Assembly: GCA_029961685.1 (NCBI GenBank)
Contig: JARWKL010000008.1
Location: 40,874,821-40,938,820, forward strand
DNA: 64,000 bases
From: Aristolochia californica
Lineage: Eukaryota; Streptophyta; Magnoliopsida; Piperales; Aristolochiaceae
Reading direction: 5' to 3'
This document shows positions 12,218 through 24,000 of this stretch, one piece after another. Each line of letters starts with the position of its first letter. The stretch's first letter is position 1. Position numbers and translations under genes: made by a program. The notes beneath the pieces are model-generated. The model had not been told where the DNA came from. It saw nothing but the letters and a program-made list of their open reading frames with translations, and ran no database searches.

Positions 12218-14935
12218 ATGTCGGTACGGGGGACGACGCACTACCGGAGCTTAGTCAGCTTCTGGCTTCTGATCAGCTCTTGCTTGCTGGTAATTTCCGT
12301 TCGATCGGCACACATTTCTGACCCACATTGGCATCCGGCGACCGCCACCTGGTATGGCGACCCCGACGGCGATGGAAGCGATGGTAGGCTCACGCACTGG
12401 GGAGATTTTTCTCGTTTTGTAGCTTAGGTCGAAATTTCTCTTGCATGCATTGGTCTGTTTGTCTGGATTTATTCGGCCGAAAATGGTTGCCTCCCGCTGC
12501 ATTTTCTTCTAGAATTTCTTAGTTTTGCCGCCTTTTTTGCCCGTTTTATGACTGACGAGTTACTTCCTCTTTAACTATTGCTGCTCCAGTGTCACATTTG
12601 AGAATGTGTTCGCCTCGAAGCTCCTTTAGTATGTAATGCTAGCGGAAACATGATTCCGGTTACCGTGGGGTTTTACATATCGGCTTAATTTCACGTTTCT
12701 CCGACCAAAATGGCCGCCCCCTGCTCCACCTCGAAGCTCCTTTAGTATATAAAGCTAGGGGAATGATTCCGGTAACCGTGGGGTTTTACATATCTGCTTA
12801 ATTTCACGTTTCTCCGACCAAAAATGCCCCCCCCCCCTGCTCCAACTCGAAGCTCCTTCAGTATATAATGCTAGCGGAATGATTCCGGCGACCGTGGGGT
12901 TTTACATATCGGCTTATTTTCACGTTTCTCCGACCAAAAATGGCTGCCCCCTGCTCCACCTTCTGGAATTCTTAGTTTTGACCTCCATTACACATCTTTT
13001 CTTCCGTACGCATCGGAGCTGTTTTAGTGTATAAAGCAGTTTCCGCCGGCCACGCAGTTTTCTCCGGCTCAAGATGGCTCCCTCTGCCCTATCTTCCTCT
13101 GAATTCTCTCTGTTCGCCATTACCCGCCTTTTTTGGGCCCTTTTATGACTTACACATGTAAAATAAATAACATGGATGGCCATACATGAATGTAGAGCAT
13201 CAGCCAGCAGTCAGTTCTTGCTGAAGGGTATGTATGTATGTATGTATGAAGGAAAAGCATTCTGGATCTGATGGAGCATGTATGTTTGTATAGGTGGAGC
13301 ATGCGGGTACGGCTCGCTGGTGGACGTGAGGCCGATGAGGGCGAGGGTGGGGGCGGTGACCCCCGTGCTGTTCAAGGGCGGGGAAGGCTGCGGCGCCTGC
13401 TACAAGGTCAAGTGCCACGACTCCAGCATCTGCTCCCGGCGTGCCGTCACCATCATCGTCACCGACGAGTGTCCCGGCTGCGCCTTCGGCCGGACGCATT
13501 TCGACCTCTCCGGCGCCGCCTTCGGCCGCATGGCCATCACCGGCGAGGGCTACCAGCTCCGCAACCGCGGCGAGATCTCCGTCGTCTTTCGCCGGTAGGT
13601 CCACAATAATCCTTGTGTAATTCTGTTAAATTACCAAACTACCCTTTTCATGTCAGGAAAATCTGTCTACGGAGAAAATACAGTTTTCGTTATGGGTAAA
13701 TGTGGAAATTTGATTAAAAATTAGTGGGGTCCGCTGTCTTCCACCTGATCCACATCTGTATTTACTGTAAAGCACCCAAACTACCCTTTCTGTACTGACT
13801 GGTCCGTCGGCTCCGTACAGGAAAAAATAGAGTTTGTGCATGGGTCAATCTGGAAAAAGTTATGAAACTTGTGGGAGGGCCCACCAATCGAGTGGCGGAA
13901 ATTAGATTTTAGATTTAAAGGGGAGGATCGGAACCACATTAGCCATATACTTTTTTGTGAATCACCCAAACTGCCCTTTCTTTACCAGGCAACTTGTTCC
14001 AATAACCGAGACGAAAACAGAGATCAGGTATGGCCAAAATTGGAAAAAAAGGTAAAATTTGTTGAGACCGGACTCTGAAAAGAATTTAAGTGGTCAACCT
14101 GACTACCGTCGGGATTTATGTAGTGGGGCCCGCACTCTGAAAGCTTGCTTGTCCTGCTCTGAGCTTCCACACATGGATATTCTATACTTTGGTCCCTTTC
14201 AGCTTTATTTAGTTTTGAACTCAGGCCTGTGACCTCTGAATTTTCTTTTCTTTTTCAGTGTATTGATTTTTTATTTTTATGTTTTTCTATGATGCAGGAC
14301 TCCATGCAAATATCCAGGAAAAAATGTTGCTTTTCATGTGAATGAAGGTTCCACTGGCTACTGGTTATCTCTTCTGGTGGAGTTTGAAGGAGGAGATGGA
14401 GATATAGGCTCCATGCATATAAGACAAGTATTTTTTTCTAATAAACTCTTATTATTTGTTTTTACTTGATGGGCATGTTTGAATTAATTTAAATTTTTAT
14501 AAAATCGTTTTTAATTTTAATATGATTTTTTTTTATACTTTTTGAATTACTGCTCTATGAACAATTATATGAAACAGAAGAACAGTTCAGTTTGATAACT
14601 AGGTCTTGAACTCACGTTCTATAATATGAGAAGGTGGGTAAAGACTCTTGATGCCTTGGTTTAAATTAAGCCTATTTGGCCTTAAAAAGATTAACTATTT
14701 TGTGATTTTCAGTTGTTTTCTTCTCTGTTTTGCACAGGCAAGCTCTCCAAATTGGCTGGAGATGAAGCATCTATGGGGAGCCACTTGGTGCATCATTGGG
14801 GGACCATTACAGGGACCCTTTTCAGTGAAGCTTACCTCACTGTCCACACAGAGGACTCTCTCCGCCAGAGAAGTCATTCCCAGAAACTGGTCTCCAAGAG
14901 CCACTTACACCTCACGCCTCAACTTCTCCCCCTAA
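12218..14935 (+). CDS. EXPB: Beta-expansin (EXPB), 4 exons
   Basis: Exons 12218-12383, 13294-13594, 14298-14427 and 14738-14935 join to 795 nt, 264 aa, the usual EXPB size. Expansins loosen the plant cell wall without hydrolysis. The N-terminus is a secretion signal (hydrophobic SFWLLISSCLLVISV). The double-psi beta-barrel domain follows, with ATWYGDPDGDGSDGGACGYG, six cysteines and the THFDLSG form of the HFD motif. The C-terminal CBM63 domain (CKYPGKN onward) keeps aromatic residues GYWLSLL, NWLEM and WGATW. Order and cysteine pattern favour beta- over alpha-expansin. Exon 2 is very GC-rich compared with its introns. Introns 1 and 2 contain tandem repeats. The closest subfamily member cannot be fixed by eye. 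Confidence 0.93.
12470..13150. repeat. Nested tandem repeats in expansin intron 1 (116-bp unit)
   Basis: Three copies of a 116-bp unit start at 12614, 12730 and 12846, each opening CTCGAAGCTCCTT and including CCGTGGGGTTTTACATAT and CACGTTTCTCCGACCAAAA. Outside them, 12470-12560 and 13060-13150 resemble each other (AAAATGG.TGCCTCCC, then CCGCCTTTTTTG..CTTTTATGACT) and share the unit's tail, so the array lies within a larger, older duplication. The whole block is intronic. Confidence 0.85.
13229..13248 (+). repeat. (TATG)n microsatellite
   Basis: Five tetranucleotide repeats lie about 45 bp before the acceptor of expansin exon 2. It is a simple repeat likely to vary in length. Confidence 0.85.
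13633..14135 (+). repeat. Diverged tandem repeat in expansin intron 2
   Basis: Three diverged copies begin with CCAAACTACCC-type words at about 13633, 13773 and 13963. Each continues through an ACAGTTTT/AGAGTTT block, a GGGTAAATGTGGAAA-like block and a GTGGGGTCCGC/GTGGGGCCCGC end. Spacing is about 140 and 190 bp. The copies are much older than those of intron 1. Confidence 0.65.
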
Positions 14936-17039
14936 AGTAAACTGACTCCAAAACACAGAGAGCACTAAAGAGGGAAGCTTCTCTCTATCTCTCTTTTAAA
15001 CTCGTTAAAGTTCCCACTCTCCAAGTCAGAAAGTAGCTGTTTGTGGGAAGTGTGCTTCGGTTTTCCGTTTTGATCTCCATTGGATTGCAAAGGCATCCAA
15101 TGCTTCATCTCTCTATTTCTTTATGTATTTTTCAATTTCTTCTCTGTAAATGTCTCTGCAGATAGTCTTTCTGGTGGCCCTCTCCAAAGTGGAGAGAGAG
15201 CCTTGCCAGTGTAAGGTGAGTTTGTCTTGATTGGAATGTAGACCCTTATGTTTTTTTCTCATGGATAGGTTCTTGAAGCTTGTTGCCCTACACTCGGAAG
15301 AGATTGTGGGTGTCCTGTTTCTGAGTTTGTAATTTTTATTTTTTTCTTCACATTGTCTACCTTGTGACCTGAACTGATGTGGAGTCTCTGGTGGTCATTT
15401 TATTTCTGTTATTGGGAAATCTGGATCTCTTTCTTCTTCCATTTTGGTGTTTGGGATTTTCTTCTTTTAGTGATTCTTAACTTGAATGAAAAGATTTCTT
15501 CACTTTGGCAGCATTCATCTGAGTTCTGCAGAAACTAATCATTTTTTTCTGTAGTGGGTTCAAGATTATGAACAGACATTTATGTTTTGATTGGGAAAAA
15601 GGAAAAGTAAAACTACTGAGGGGGGCTTAAAAGAAAGCAGTCAACAGCTACTGCTAGGAACTGAAAGAAAGAGCAACAAAGAATGAAAGAACTTGGCTAG
15701 AGTTAGCTAATTTGGATTACTAGTTGAAGCAAAATAATATACTTGTAGTAATGTGTTAATGGTGTTTTTTCTTTGAGGGAAACCAAAGAAAATTTTAGTC
15801 TATGAGAAACCATACCTTATAAGAGTTTCATTTGTTACTGCCCTAAATTATTAGGTTAAAAGAGAAATATTATTTGGGAACTTGGCACATGTGGGTATGG
15901 GATGGAAGGTAGTGCCTATTATAATTAACCCCCAACCCCTCAATCGAAGTAGACTTATGTTTAATTTCATGAATAAGTCTCATTCACGTGAACATTTAAT
16001 ATAAGTTTATATTTCGGGAAAATATCCATCTGATATCGAAAATTACCATACAAAAGGTTCGACCTAAAATCCACCAAAATCGTTTCTTATAGTCCACTAA
16101 GCATAAGATTAACAAGTTACTTGATATTAAAATTCCATAGGGTTTAGGGTTTAGGCAACAAGTTTTAATAGTTGTTATATATTAGGGGTTTACAATGTTC
16201 ATGTATTAGAAATAAAATCTTTTTAAATGGCAATTTCAATGGAACACCAACTTTTTTAAAAAAAAACAAAACCATAGTTTCTCGTTTCATAATAGATCGT
16301 TTGTGTCAGTGTAGGAAAATTAAATGATAGGAAAGTTTTCTCATTGATCGGTTTTCTTGTGTTTGTGCTGTTGTTATAGGAAACAATATAAAAATTAGTT
16401 ATATTGTGTTTATACGAGAAATAAATTATTTTTATAAAAAATAAAAATAAGAATAAAATAAAATATAAGCGATAAAAAAACTGTTTTAGTGCCTTTTGGT
16501 TTATTTTTAATTAGAATAATAGGAAACTCATTTTTTTATTTCTAAAAGGCAAGAGAAATCGAGAAAAATTGATTAAATTTTTTATACTAAAAATAGTATA
16601 AAATATAAATAAAAATTAGTTATACCGTGTTTATATGAGAAATAAATTATTTTTATAAAAAATAAAAATAAGAATAAAATAAAATATAAGCGATAAAAAA
16701 ATATTTTAATGCCTTTTGGTTTATTTTTTAATTAAAATAATAAGAAACTCATCTTTTTATTTCTAAAAGGCAAGAGAAATCGATACACCCAGAATGGTTA
16801 TTTTATTTTATCAATGTTATATATTCAAAACAAAATACAATAATTACCATTAATAGAGTTATATGACATTTTAGGAAAGATATTTAAATTTTATATTAAA
16901 TAAAATTTGTTAAGAAATATATAAATTAAATAATAAAAAATAAAATAGTTTAGAATGTTAAAAATTAAATACTTAAATATTTAGTGACGTAATTAAGATT
17001 TGGTCAAAATATGAGTCCGTTTTAAGGCAAAATTTGACT
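14936..17039. other. Expansin 3' region and intergenic DNA
   Basis: The first several hundred bases probably hold the expansin 3' untranslated region. The rest is AT-rich and contains the 221-bp direct duplication listed separately. No gene is supported. Confidence 0.5.
16390..16783 (+). repeat. Direct tandem duplication, period 221 bp
   Basis: The block starting AAAAATTAGTTATA at 16390 is repeated at 16611; both run through AATAAATTATTTTTATAAAA, TAAGCGATAAAAAA, GCCTTTTGGTTTATTTTT and GGCAAGAGAAATCGA. Each matching block is about 172 bp, with a shorter, less similar linker. Identity looks above 90 percent, so the duplication is fairly recent. Confidence 0.8.
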
Positions 17040-17161
17040 CCTGGGGAATTGTATCCCGTCCGCCGGACGGGCCTGTTGGAGGCTGCTAGAAATCCGGTGG
17101 AGTAAGATAGCTCGAGCTCTGCTCCTTCCGGTCGCTCAAAACGGTCTCATTTCTCCCCGTT
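17040..17161 (+). other. Probable untranslated first exon of NPG1
   Basis: A GC-richer segment with a CCCGTCC-GCC-GGACGGG hairpin and CT-rich words ends at a good donor (TT|GTAAGTTC) at 17162. A leader intron of up to 3.9 kb would then connect to the coding exon at 21084, where an in-frame stop lies just upstream of the ATG. Other untranslated exons near 17220-17260 or 18240 are possible. Confidence 0.4.
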
Positions 17162-19145
17162 GTAAGTTCAATGACCTTCCGTGTACTTGATTTCTCCTTT
17201 TTTTTGCTCCGATCTGGTCGAACGAGGAAGGCTTTTAGGGTTTTGGGACACTAGGTGAGATATCTTCTTCAGATCTGATTGCTTTCGTTGGTTTTGTCTC
17301 GATCCGATTGCGTTTACTGGATAATAGGTTTGTATTCAGTTGTCACTGAACTCAATTCTGACGCTAACTTGGTATTTTGTGTTGAATTTTCGTGTCTTGG
17401 TCTGGTTGGACGTCAGGGCTTGTTATCCTGGATTGTGAATTACTTTGTTATGTCTCAGTTGATAGGTTTATTGACTTATTTTCGGTCATTTTGGTCTCTG
17501 CAATAATGTATGAATTTGGTTATTCTGTAATGATGTGGACCGAAATGCTGCTTTTCTCCTTCCGTTTGCTTCTTGCTTTTTGTTGTTCTGCTATTTCTGT
17601 TGTTTCCTGTACCGAATTCTTGTTGTGTGTTAGGTTTGTGCACTAGGCTCCTTCTCGGTTTTCTAGTTTTTGTTTATCTTGTATAGGTGCGCAACCTTTA
17701 CTGTAAAGGATTAATTCATTGATGTGATGAGACTTTCTACTTGGAATTTTCTTATCTAGGGAGAAAGGTTAATGTTTTTGACTGTTTTTTTTTCTTTTTA
17801 CTTGAATACTTTGATTTTTGTTGAATCTTCCGTATAGTTAGTTTCAACTACACTGTCAGAGTTCAACTGTTTTCTTAAATTGTACGCCACTGCAATTCAA
17901 TAATGTCTTAATGCTATCTAATGGAAATGGATCCGGTGTTATTGTTTTGACTTGGAACACTGATTATTTCTATTTTTCATTTTTTTGTTAAAGGGGGATT
18001 GGTGGGTGCCTAAGTCGATTGCCAAGAGTATAATTCTGGACATGACTCCTTTTAAGTTTATTCCTTATTCCATGTCTGTCATTTGCTAAGTGGTGGTGAC
18101 TGATGACCTTCACATTCTCACTGCTTACATTGAGGTAATTAGGCCTTGCAAGAATTCAGCTTCACTGTATTAATTATGCATAAATTCTAGAGGATCACCA
18201 CTTTAATGGAATTTCATTTGTTTCGAATTTTCTTCTCTTCAGGTGTGAAGGTGGTGCAGTCTTTCTCCTAGCTCTTCAGTTGATTCGTTGCCAGAAAATA
18301 AATGCTTATTCTTATAGTTGGTCTTCATGCTGCTGCTAGAACCACCAAGTTTTACAAGATCAAGCTGGGAGAGATTGTGACAGCCCATCTCACCATTGGT
18401 ATGTCTCCACTCAATGAGTCTCCATTTTCTCTTTGACATATAGGCTCTATAGAACTCTAACTGTCTTCATTGTCTGTATTCCACATTTGTTTGGTCCTGG
18501 CACCTGAAATCAATCCTGGTAGTTAATTCCACATCATATTCGACCTTCTGGAGACTAGAGCATCATGGTCGCTCTAATTATGCATGCATCAATTCTCAAA
18601 AACCTAGTTGTTACACTTTTCCAAAAAAACGTTCTAGTTTCTCTCTAACAATTCTTAATCTCTCCTCTCTGCAGGAAGCTAAGAGTCATTATTTTGAGGG
18701 AGAGCCCCATGATACTGACTAATAGCCTGTCTACATAGGTTATCATCTGGTGATTTTTGAAGCTCAAGCATGTCGATGAGTTGGTTGGAGCCATTGAAAA
18801 TATCCAGCAGTTGAATAGAGATGCATATAACAGAATAACTGCCTATAGGGGTGACAGTTGGGTTTTAGAAACCCTCTTCGACGAGGTTGATTTTTCTTCC
18901 TTGTTCTTGCCTTGCAATCCCACCTCACGACTGATCCCCACCACACCTCGTGAAGGCCTTGGTTTTTCTATCATGTGCTTGCCCCTTCCCTCGCTCCATA
19001 TAGTTGCTTGCTAATAAAATCAATACAATTTTAAAATAAATGAACTAAAAAATCTTCAATTAAAAGATTTTCTTCACTCCATCATACAAAAAATTTGGGG
19101 AAAAGTAATCTATTTTGGCACCCCTAAACCTCAGGTGATGGTAGA

Positions 19146-19700
19146 ATGAAAGCCCCTTCCATCTTCCTGGTCTAAATTAAACTTTGATGGATCCTCAAAG
19201 GAAATTTGGGGCCAGCAAGAGTGGAAGTTTTTAGAAACAACCAAGGACAGGTTTTGTTGGCCTTCTGGGGGCCAGCCGGTTGCTGCTCATCTCATGAAGC
19301 AGAGTCCTTAGCTCTTTAGAAGGCATCAAAGCTTTTTAAGCCACACCTTTGTGGCCCTTTAATCCAAGAGGGTGACTCTGCACTCGTCATTGGCTGGGGA
19401 AGCAAAAAGAATTCTGCTCTGTGAGCTATTAGGAAGATCTTTGATGAGATTTCAGATCTATCTGCTGAGTGGCGCATTGCCTGGAGCAAAATTCCCAGAT
19501 CTGCCAACTCAATTGCTGACAAGCTTGCCAAATCTGGAGTCTCCAAAGCTTCCCTTTGTTTCAGGACCTCTCTTGAGCATTAGAGGAGGCTATACAGTGC
19601 CTGTATCCTATGTTGTATCCTTTGCTGTGTCCTATGATGTACTAGTATTGCTTTGTGGCTCCTTTAATAAAAGCTTTGCACCATTTAAAAAAAATATATA
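19146..19700 (+). pseudogene. Dead LINE (non-LTR retrotransposon) RNase H domain with poly-A tail
   Basis: Translated in two frames, the region gives a plant LINE-type RNase H domain: PLPSSWSKLNFDGSS, RNNQGQVLLAFWGPAG, SHEAESLAL, GPLIQEGDSALVIGWG, FDEISDLSAEWRIAW and NSIADKLAKSG. It is broken by a frameshift between 19198 and 19230, a TAG at 19317 and a TGA at 19422. The four catalytic acidic residues are still readable: Asp 19196, Glu 19302, Asp 19374 and Asp 19518. An AATAAA (ATAAAAG) signal near 19668 and an A-rich tail near 19687 mark the 3' end. It sits in the 5' intron of NPG1 in sense orientation. No reverse transcriptase is left. Confidence 0.8.
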
Positions 19701-20454
19701 TTTTTTATAAAAAATCTGTACCTTTAACATATTTCAAGACTGAAAAAAACTATTTACTATTTTTAAAGGTCGGGATTTTGGTGTTTCCCCATCCCCACCC
19801 CATGGAGTCCAATGACAACTCTGTCCCAGCATTTAGCAGAGCAGGGCCGGAAGTGTGGAGGGTTCCTTGTGAAACCCAACCTGTTGTCATATTTAGCTAC
19901 TTCCCTACTTCTTTTCCTGAAGTCTTTCACCAATTTTCAGCTAGCTTGAAATGAAGACCGAAAAAATCTCAAGCCGTTATTCTTTACCATGTTAGGAACC
20001 TGTCTCGGTTCCTAAATTTAGATGGACTTGTAGTGTTTTGGAGTGAAAGATTGAGGCTTTAGCATTGGAAGCACAAGAAATACAAAGAAACTCAAGAAAA
20101 ACGAATTTTGGGGTCTAATCTACTTCCACTTATCTTGGGATGTGTTTCCATTTAATAGATTGTGGTTGGGTCTCACAAGTACCTCCCCTCAATAGAAAAT
20201 CCTAACAACCCAAAAATAATCCTAATGACATTTATAAAGTCTACTTTGCTCCTCCAAAAAAAAAATTCTACCAAAGCCCCTAACATACCTCCATCATTTG
20301 GCTGTTTGGAAAGAGGGAAACAATTGTACTTCTGATGCTAGATCTATTGGAAAGATTGAGAAATCTTTTTATTATGCCTATTTAGGGCCAACAAGATTTT
20401 GTAGAGGCTTGTGGCTGCTAACCTTTGTCTCTTGCCGTGGGACCTTGCCCTAGA

Positions 20455-20540
20455 AATGACGATTAAAATTAAATTTTGACTGTAACTCAATAGGCAACAA
20501 GGGTCTGATAAGGGGGGAAGTAATCCTTAATAAACAGTGG
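20455..20540 (+). pseudogene. Possible second RNase H relic (fragment)
   Basis: One frame reads KLNFDCNSIGNKGLIRGG, which resembles the first strand of a LINE RNase H domain (LNFDGSS.GNPG..GGG). It stops soon after, and an 18-T run follows near 20551. The match is short, so chance cannot be excluded. Confidence 0.35.
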
Positions 20541-21083
20541 AGGATGAGACTTTTTTTTTTTTTTTTTTGCTTTCTTTGGAGTCATTGACTCAGTGATTGT
20601 TTTGAGCCCTCCTTCAAGGTTTGACACTTTTTGTGATCTTCTATGGTCCAATGATGATTATGGTTGATTTTACGATGTGATTACTTGGACATCTAGACTC
20701 TCCACCTCTCCTATACATTCTGCAAAGCCAATCATTTGACTCTCTTATGAGGATCAGGTTCCTCTAGCAACACCTTATTGTTGGAGACAGAATGCCTTGG
20801 GAGTCCTACTTAGATTTTTTTTTTCTCTGAATTTGTCTGCTCTTGATTTTATTGGTATTTTTTTTTTTGTTGCTTCTTTTTTCTTATTGTATCTTTTCCT
20901 AGGGGGGCCTTTGTATCATTCTTTTTTAATCAATTTCACTTTTCATTGGTTAAAAAAATGTCTTTTTCTTATTCTCATTGTTTTAGAGCAATTCCATTTC
21001 TGTTTCTGTCAGTTTTTTCTGTTGGACGAAGAAAGCCCACATAATGCATGCCATCAAGATGATTATGTGGTGTTAAGGAAGCA

Positions 21084-24000
21084 ATGAATGTTCGAGAGGT
21101 ATGTGTCAATGGCGTTTGCATGTCAACTTCGGAATTGGAGGCAAAACTTGATGAGGGAAATATTTTGGAAGCAGAGTCTGCTTTGCATGAAGGCCTTGCA
21201 CTCAATTTTGAGGTTAGACAACAAACACTTTGATTTACATATTTGGGTTTTCTTTTTTCCAATTATCTTGTAGATGAAATGGATCATAGGTGCCTGAAAG
21301 AATGAAACTACTTATTTTGTAATTTTTAAAGATTGTTACCCTTCCAGTTGGTTGGTTGTGTCAAGTACTTGGCACCAAATTAAAATCCCTAGGATTTATT
21401 ATTCTTTAAATTTTTTGTCACAGACCTAATTTTACTTTGTAAGCTGAAATAATTGAGACTCTAGTCATAAGCAGATATTTTATTGACAAAAAAACTGGAA
21501 GTGAGGAAAATGTAGTCCCAGTAGGGGACTTCGTAGATGCTGCATAGACATTGCTGAGACTTGCACTTAAACAAGGCATTTTGACCAATTATATATGCAA
21601 TTTTGTTGAATACACTGAATGTAAAGTAATCTGTTGGTATCAACTCGTCGTACATTCTCATAAATTTATTACAAGTTGGTGATCACTTTTTCTAATTGTA
21701 GGAAGCTAGGGCTCTTCTCGGGAGGTTAGAGTACCAAAGAGGAAACATAGAATCTGCTCTTCAAGTTTTTGATGGGATAGACTTGCAAGTTGCCATACAG
21801 CGTCTGCAACCTTCTATTATGGAGAAACCAGCATCCAAGAGTCGTCGTTCACGTAGTGAATCTGGCCATTCAGTCTCACAACATGCAGCCAGTCTGGTCC
21901 TTGAAGCCATATACTTGAAAGCCATGTCCCTTCAAAAGCTTGGAAAAGCCGCTGGTATCGCGATTGTTTTTTTTCAACGTTTTATTGATATTTTATTGCA
22001 TGTCATGATAGGATAAAAGACTGTCTACTGGATGTTATAGCCTACAAATGAGAAGGGGAAAAAACAGTGTTTTTGCCATGGATGTCAATTGGGTTCATTT
22101 AATTTCTTTTCTAACCCATGATTAAAGGTTTCTTTTTTGAAAAAAGTTGTAACTGTTGTGGGGTAATGTGGATAAACGTGTATCACCATAGATTTGGTAG
22201 TGTTACAACAAGCCTCCAACAGATAATCTGCAGATTGATCCACTATAAAAAGCTGTAGCATTTCTAAAATGTTATGTTACTGAAGCAGGATTTTTGGGCT
22301 ATTGCAGAGGCTGCCAAGGAATGTAGAAGTGTCCTGGATGCCGTTGAGAAAATATTCCCACAGGGAATACCAGATACATTGGTGGATAATAAGTTACAAG
22401 AGACGGTTAGTAAAGCTGTGGAACTCCTTCCAGAACTTTGGAAGCTGGCTGGGTCCCACCAGGAAGCCATGGGTGCCTACAGGCGAGCGCTCCTTAGCCA
22501 ATGGAATCTTGACAATGATTGCTGTGCAAGAATTCAGAAACGTTTCGCTGTCTATTTGTTGTATGGAGGTGTAGAAGCTAATGCACCTAGTCTAGCTGTT
22601 CAGATTGATGGATCATTCGTTCCAAAAAATAATCTGGAAGAAGCAATTCTGCTTTTGATGATTTTATTGAGGAAATGTTACATTGGGAAGACAGAGTGGG
22701 ACCCAGCAGTAATGGAACATTTTATGTTTGCACTATCTATATGTGGACAGACTTCCATACTGGCTAGGCATTTTGAAGAACTTCTACCTGGAGTATACCC
22801 ACGCTGTGACAGATGGAACTATTTAGCTCTTTGCTACAGTGGCAGTGGCCAGAATACAACAGCCTTGAACTTGTTGAGAAAGTCTTTAAACAGGCATGAA
22901 AAGCCAGACCATCCCTTGGCTTTGCTATTGGCTGCCAAGATTTGTAGTGAAGATCATCATCTTGCTTCCGAGGGGGTAGGTTATGCACGGCAGGCATTGG
23001 CCAGTTCTCAAGGAAGGGATGAACATCTAAAAGGTGTTTACCTTCGCTTGTTGGGGCGTTGTTTGGGGAAACAAGCTAAAGTTGCTTCTTCTGATCTTGT
23101 GAGGTTGTCTCTACAATCAGAAGCTTTGAAGTCTTTAGATGAGGCAATAGCTTTTGAGCGGCACAATCCAGATGTGATTTTTGAGCTAGGTGTTCAGTAT
23201 GCCGAACAGCGTAATGCAAATGCTGCACTGAGATGTGCCAAACAATTTATTGATGCGACAGGGGGATCGATATTAAAAGGGTGGAGGTTGCTGGCTTTAA
23301 TTTTATCTGCTCAGCAGAGATACTCAGACGCTGAAGTTGTTATTGATGCAGCTTTAGATGAAACTGCCAAGTGGGACCAGGGTCCACTGCTAAGAATGAA
23401 GGCAAAGTTGAAAATTGCTCAGTCTTTGCCTATGGATGCAGTGGAAACATATCGCTTCCTTCTTGCACTGGTTCAAGCTCAAAAAAAATCATTTGGTTCA
23501 TTCCAGAGCATAGCTAAGGTTAGCTGTCTACACTTGCAATTCATTCTTCGCTAAATTATATCTCAAGTTCACACTTTGCATGGAGCAAATAGTGAAAATC
23601 ATTTTGAGACAAGATGTCGTGGTATAAGAATGGTATATTCTACTTTGAAACACCCCAGTAAATGTTGTTGGGAACTCAACGGACTCTTTGCCCTTGGATT
23701 AGGATTAATTATCAGTTATAATGCTCTTCTTTTCATACAGTACGTAGAATGTTAAATTACACATTAGCAACCATGATGCCGGGTTCATCAGTATTTTGCT
23801 TCACCCCCAATGGAACATGGTAATATGATTTTGATGTAACGTTTGAAATGTTTTTGTAGTGGTTGTCTATTGATCTTTTTTTTTGTTTCTCTATTCGATA
23901 AGTTCTTTCATGATAAAACAATTTAGTTACGTTTCCGTTACTCTACCATCATTTGGCTCTTGAAGAAAAGCCTTACAGTGGTTGGTATTTGGTTGTTATC

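Larger units (their letters stand above)
17162..21083 (+). other. Long 5' intron region of NPG1
   Basis: No complete gene is seen in these 3.9 kb. It is rich in T-runs, as plant introns are. It holds one clear LINE RNase H relic and a second weak one, both listed separately. Open frames around 17280-17650 and 18757-19014 match nothing that I recognise. Confidence 0.5.

Noticed and set aside
17279..17646. Open frames in the NPG1 5' intron region
   Set aside because: They are rich in leucine, valine and cysteine because of T-rich intron sequence and match nothing.
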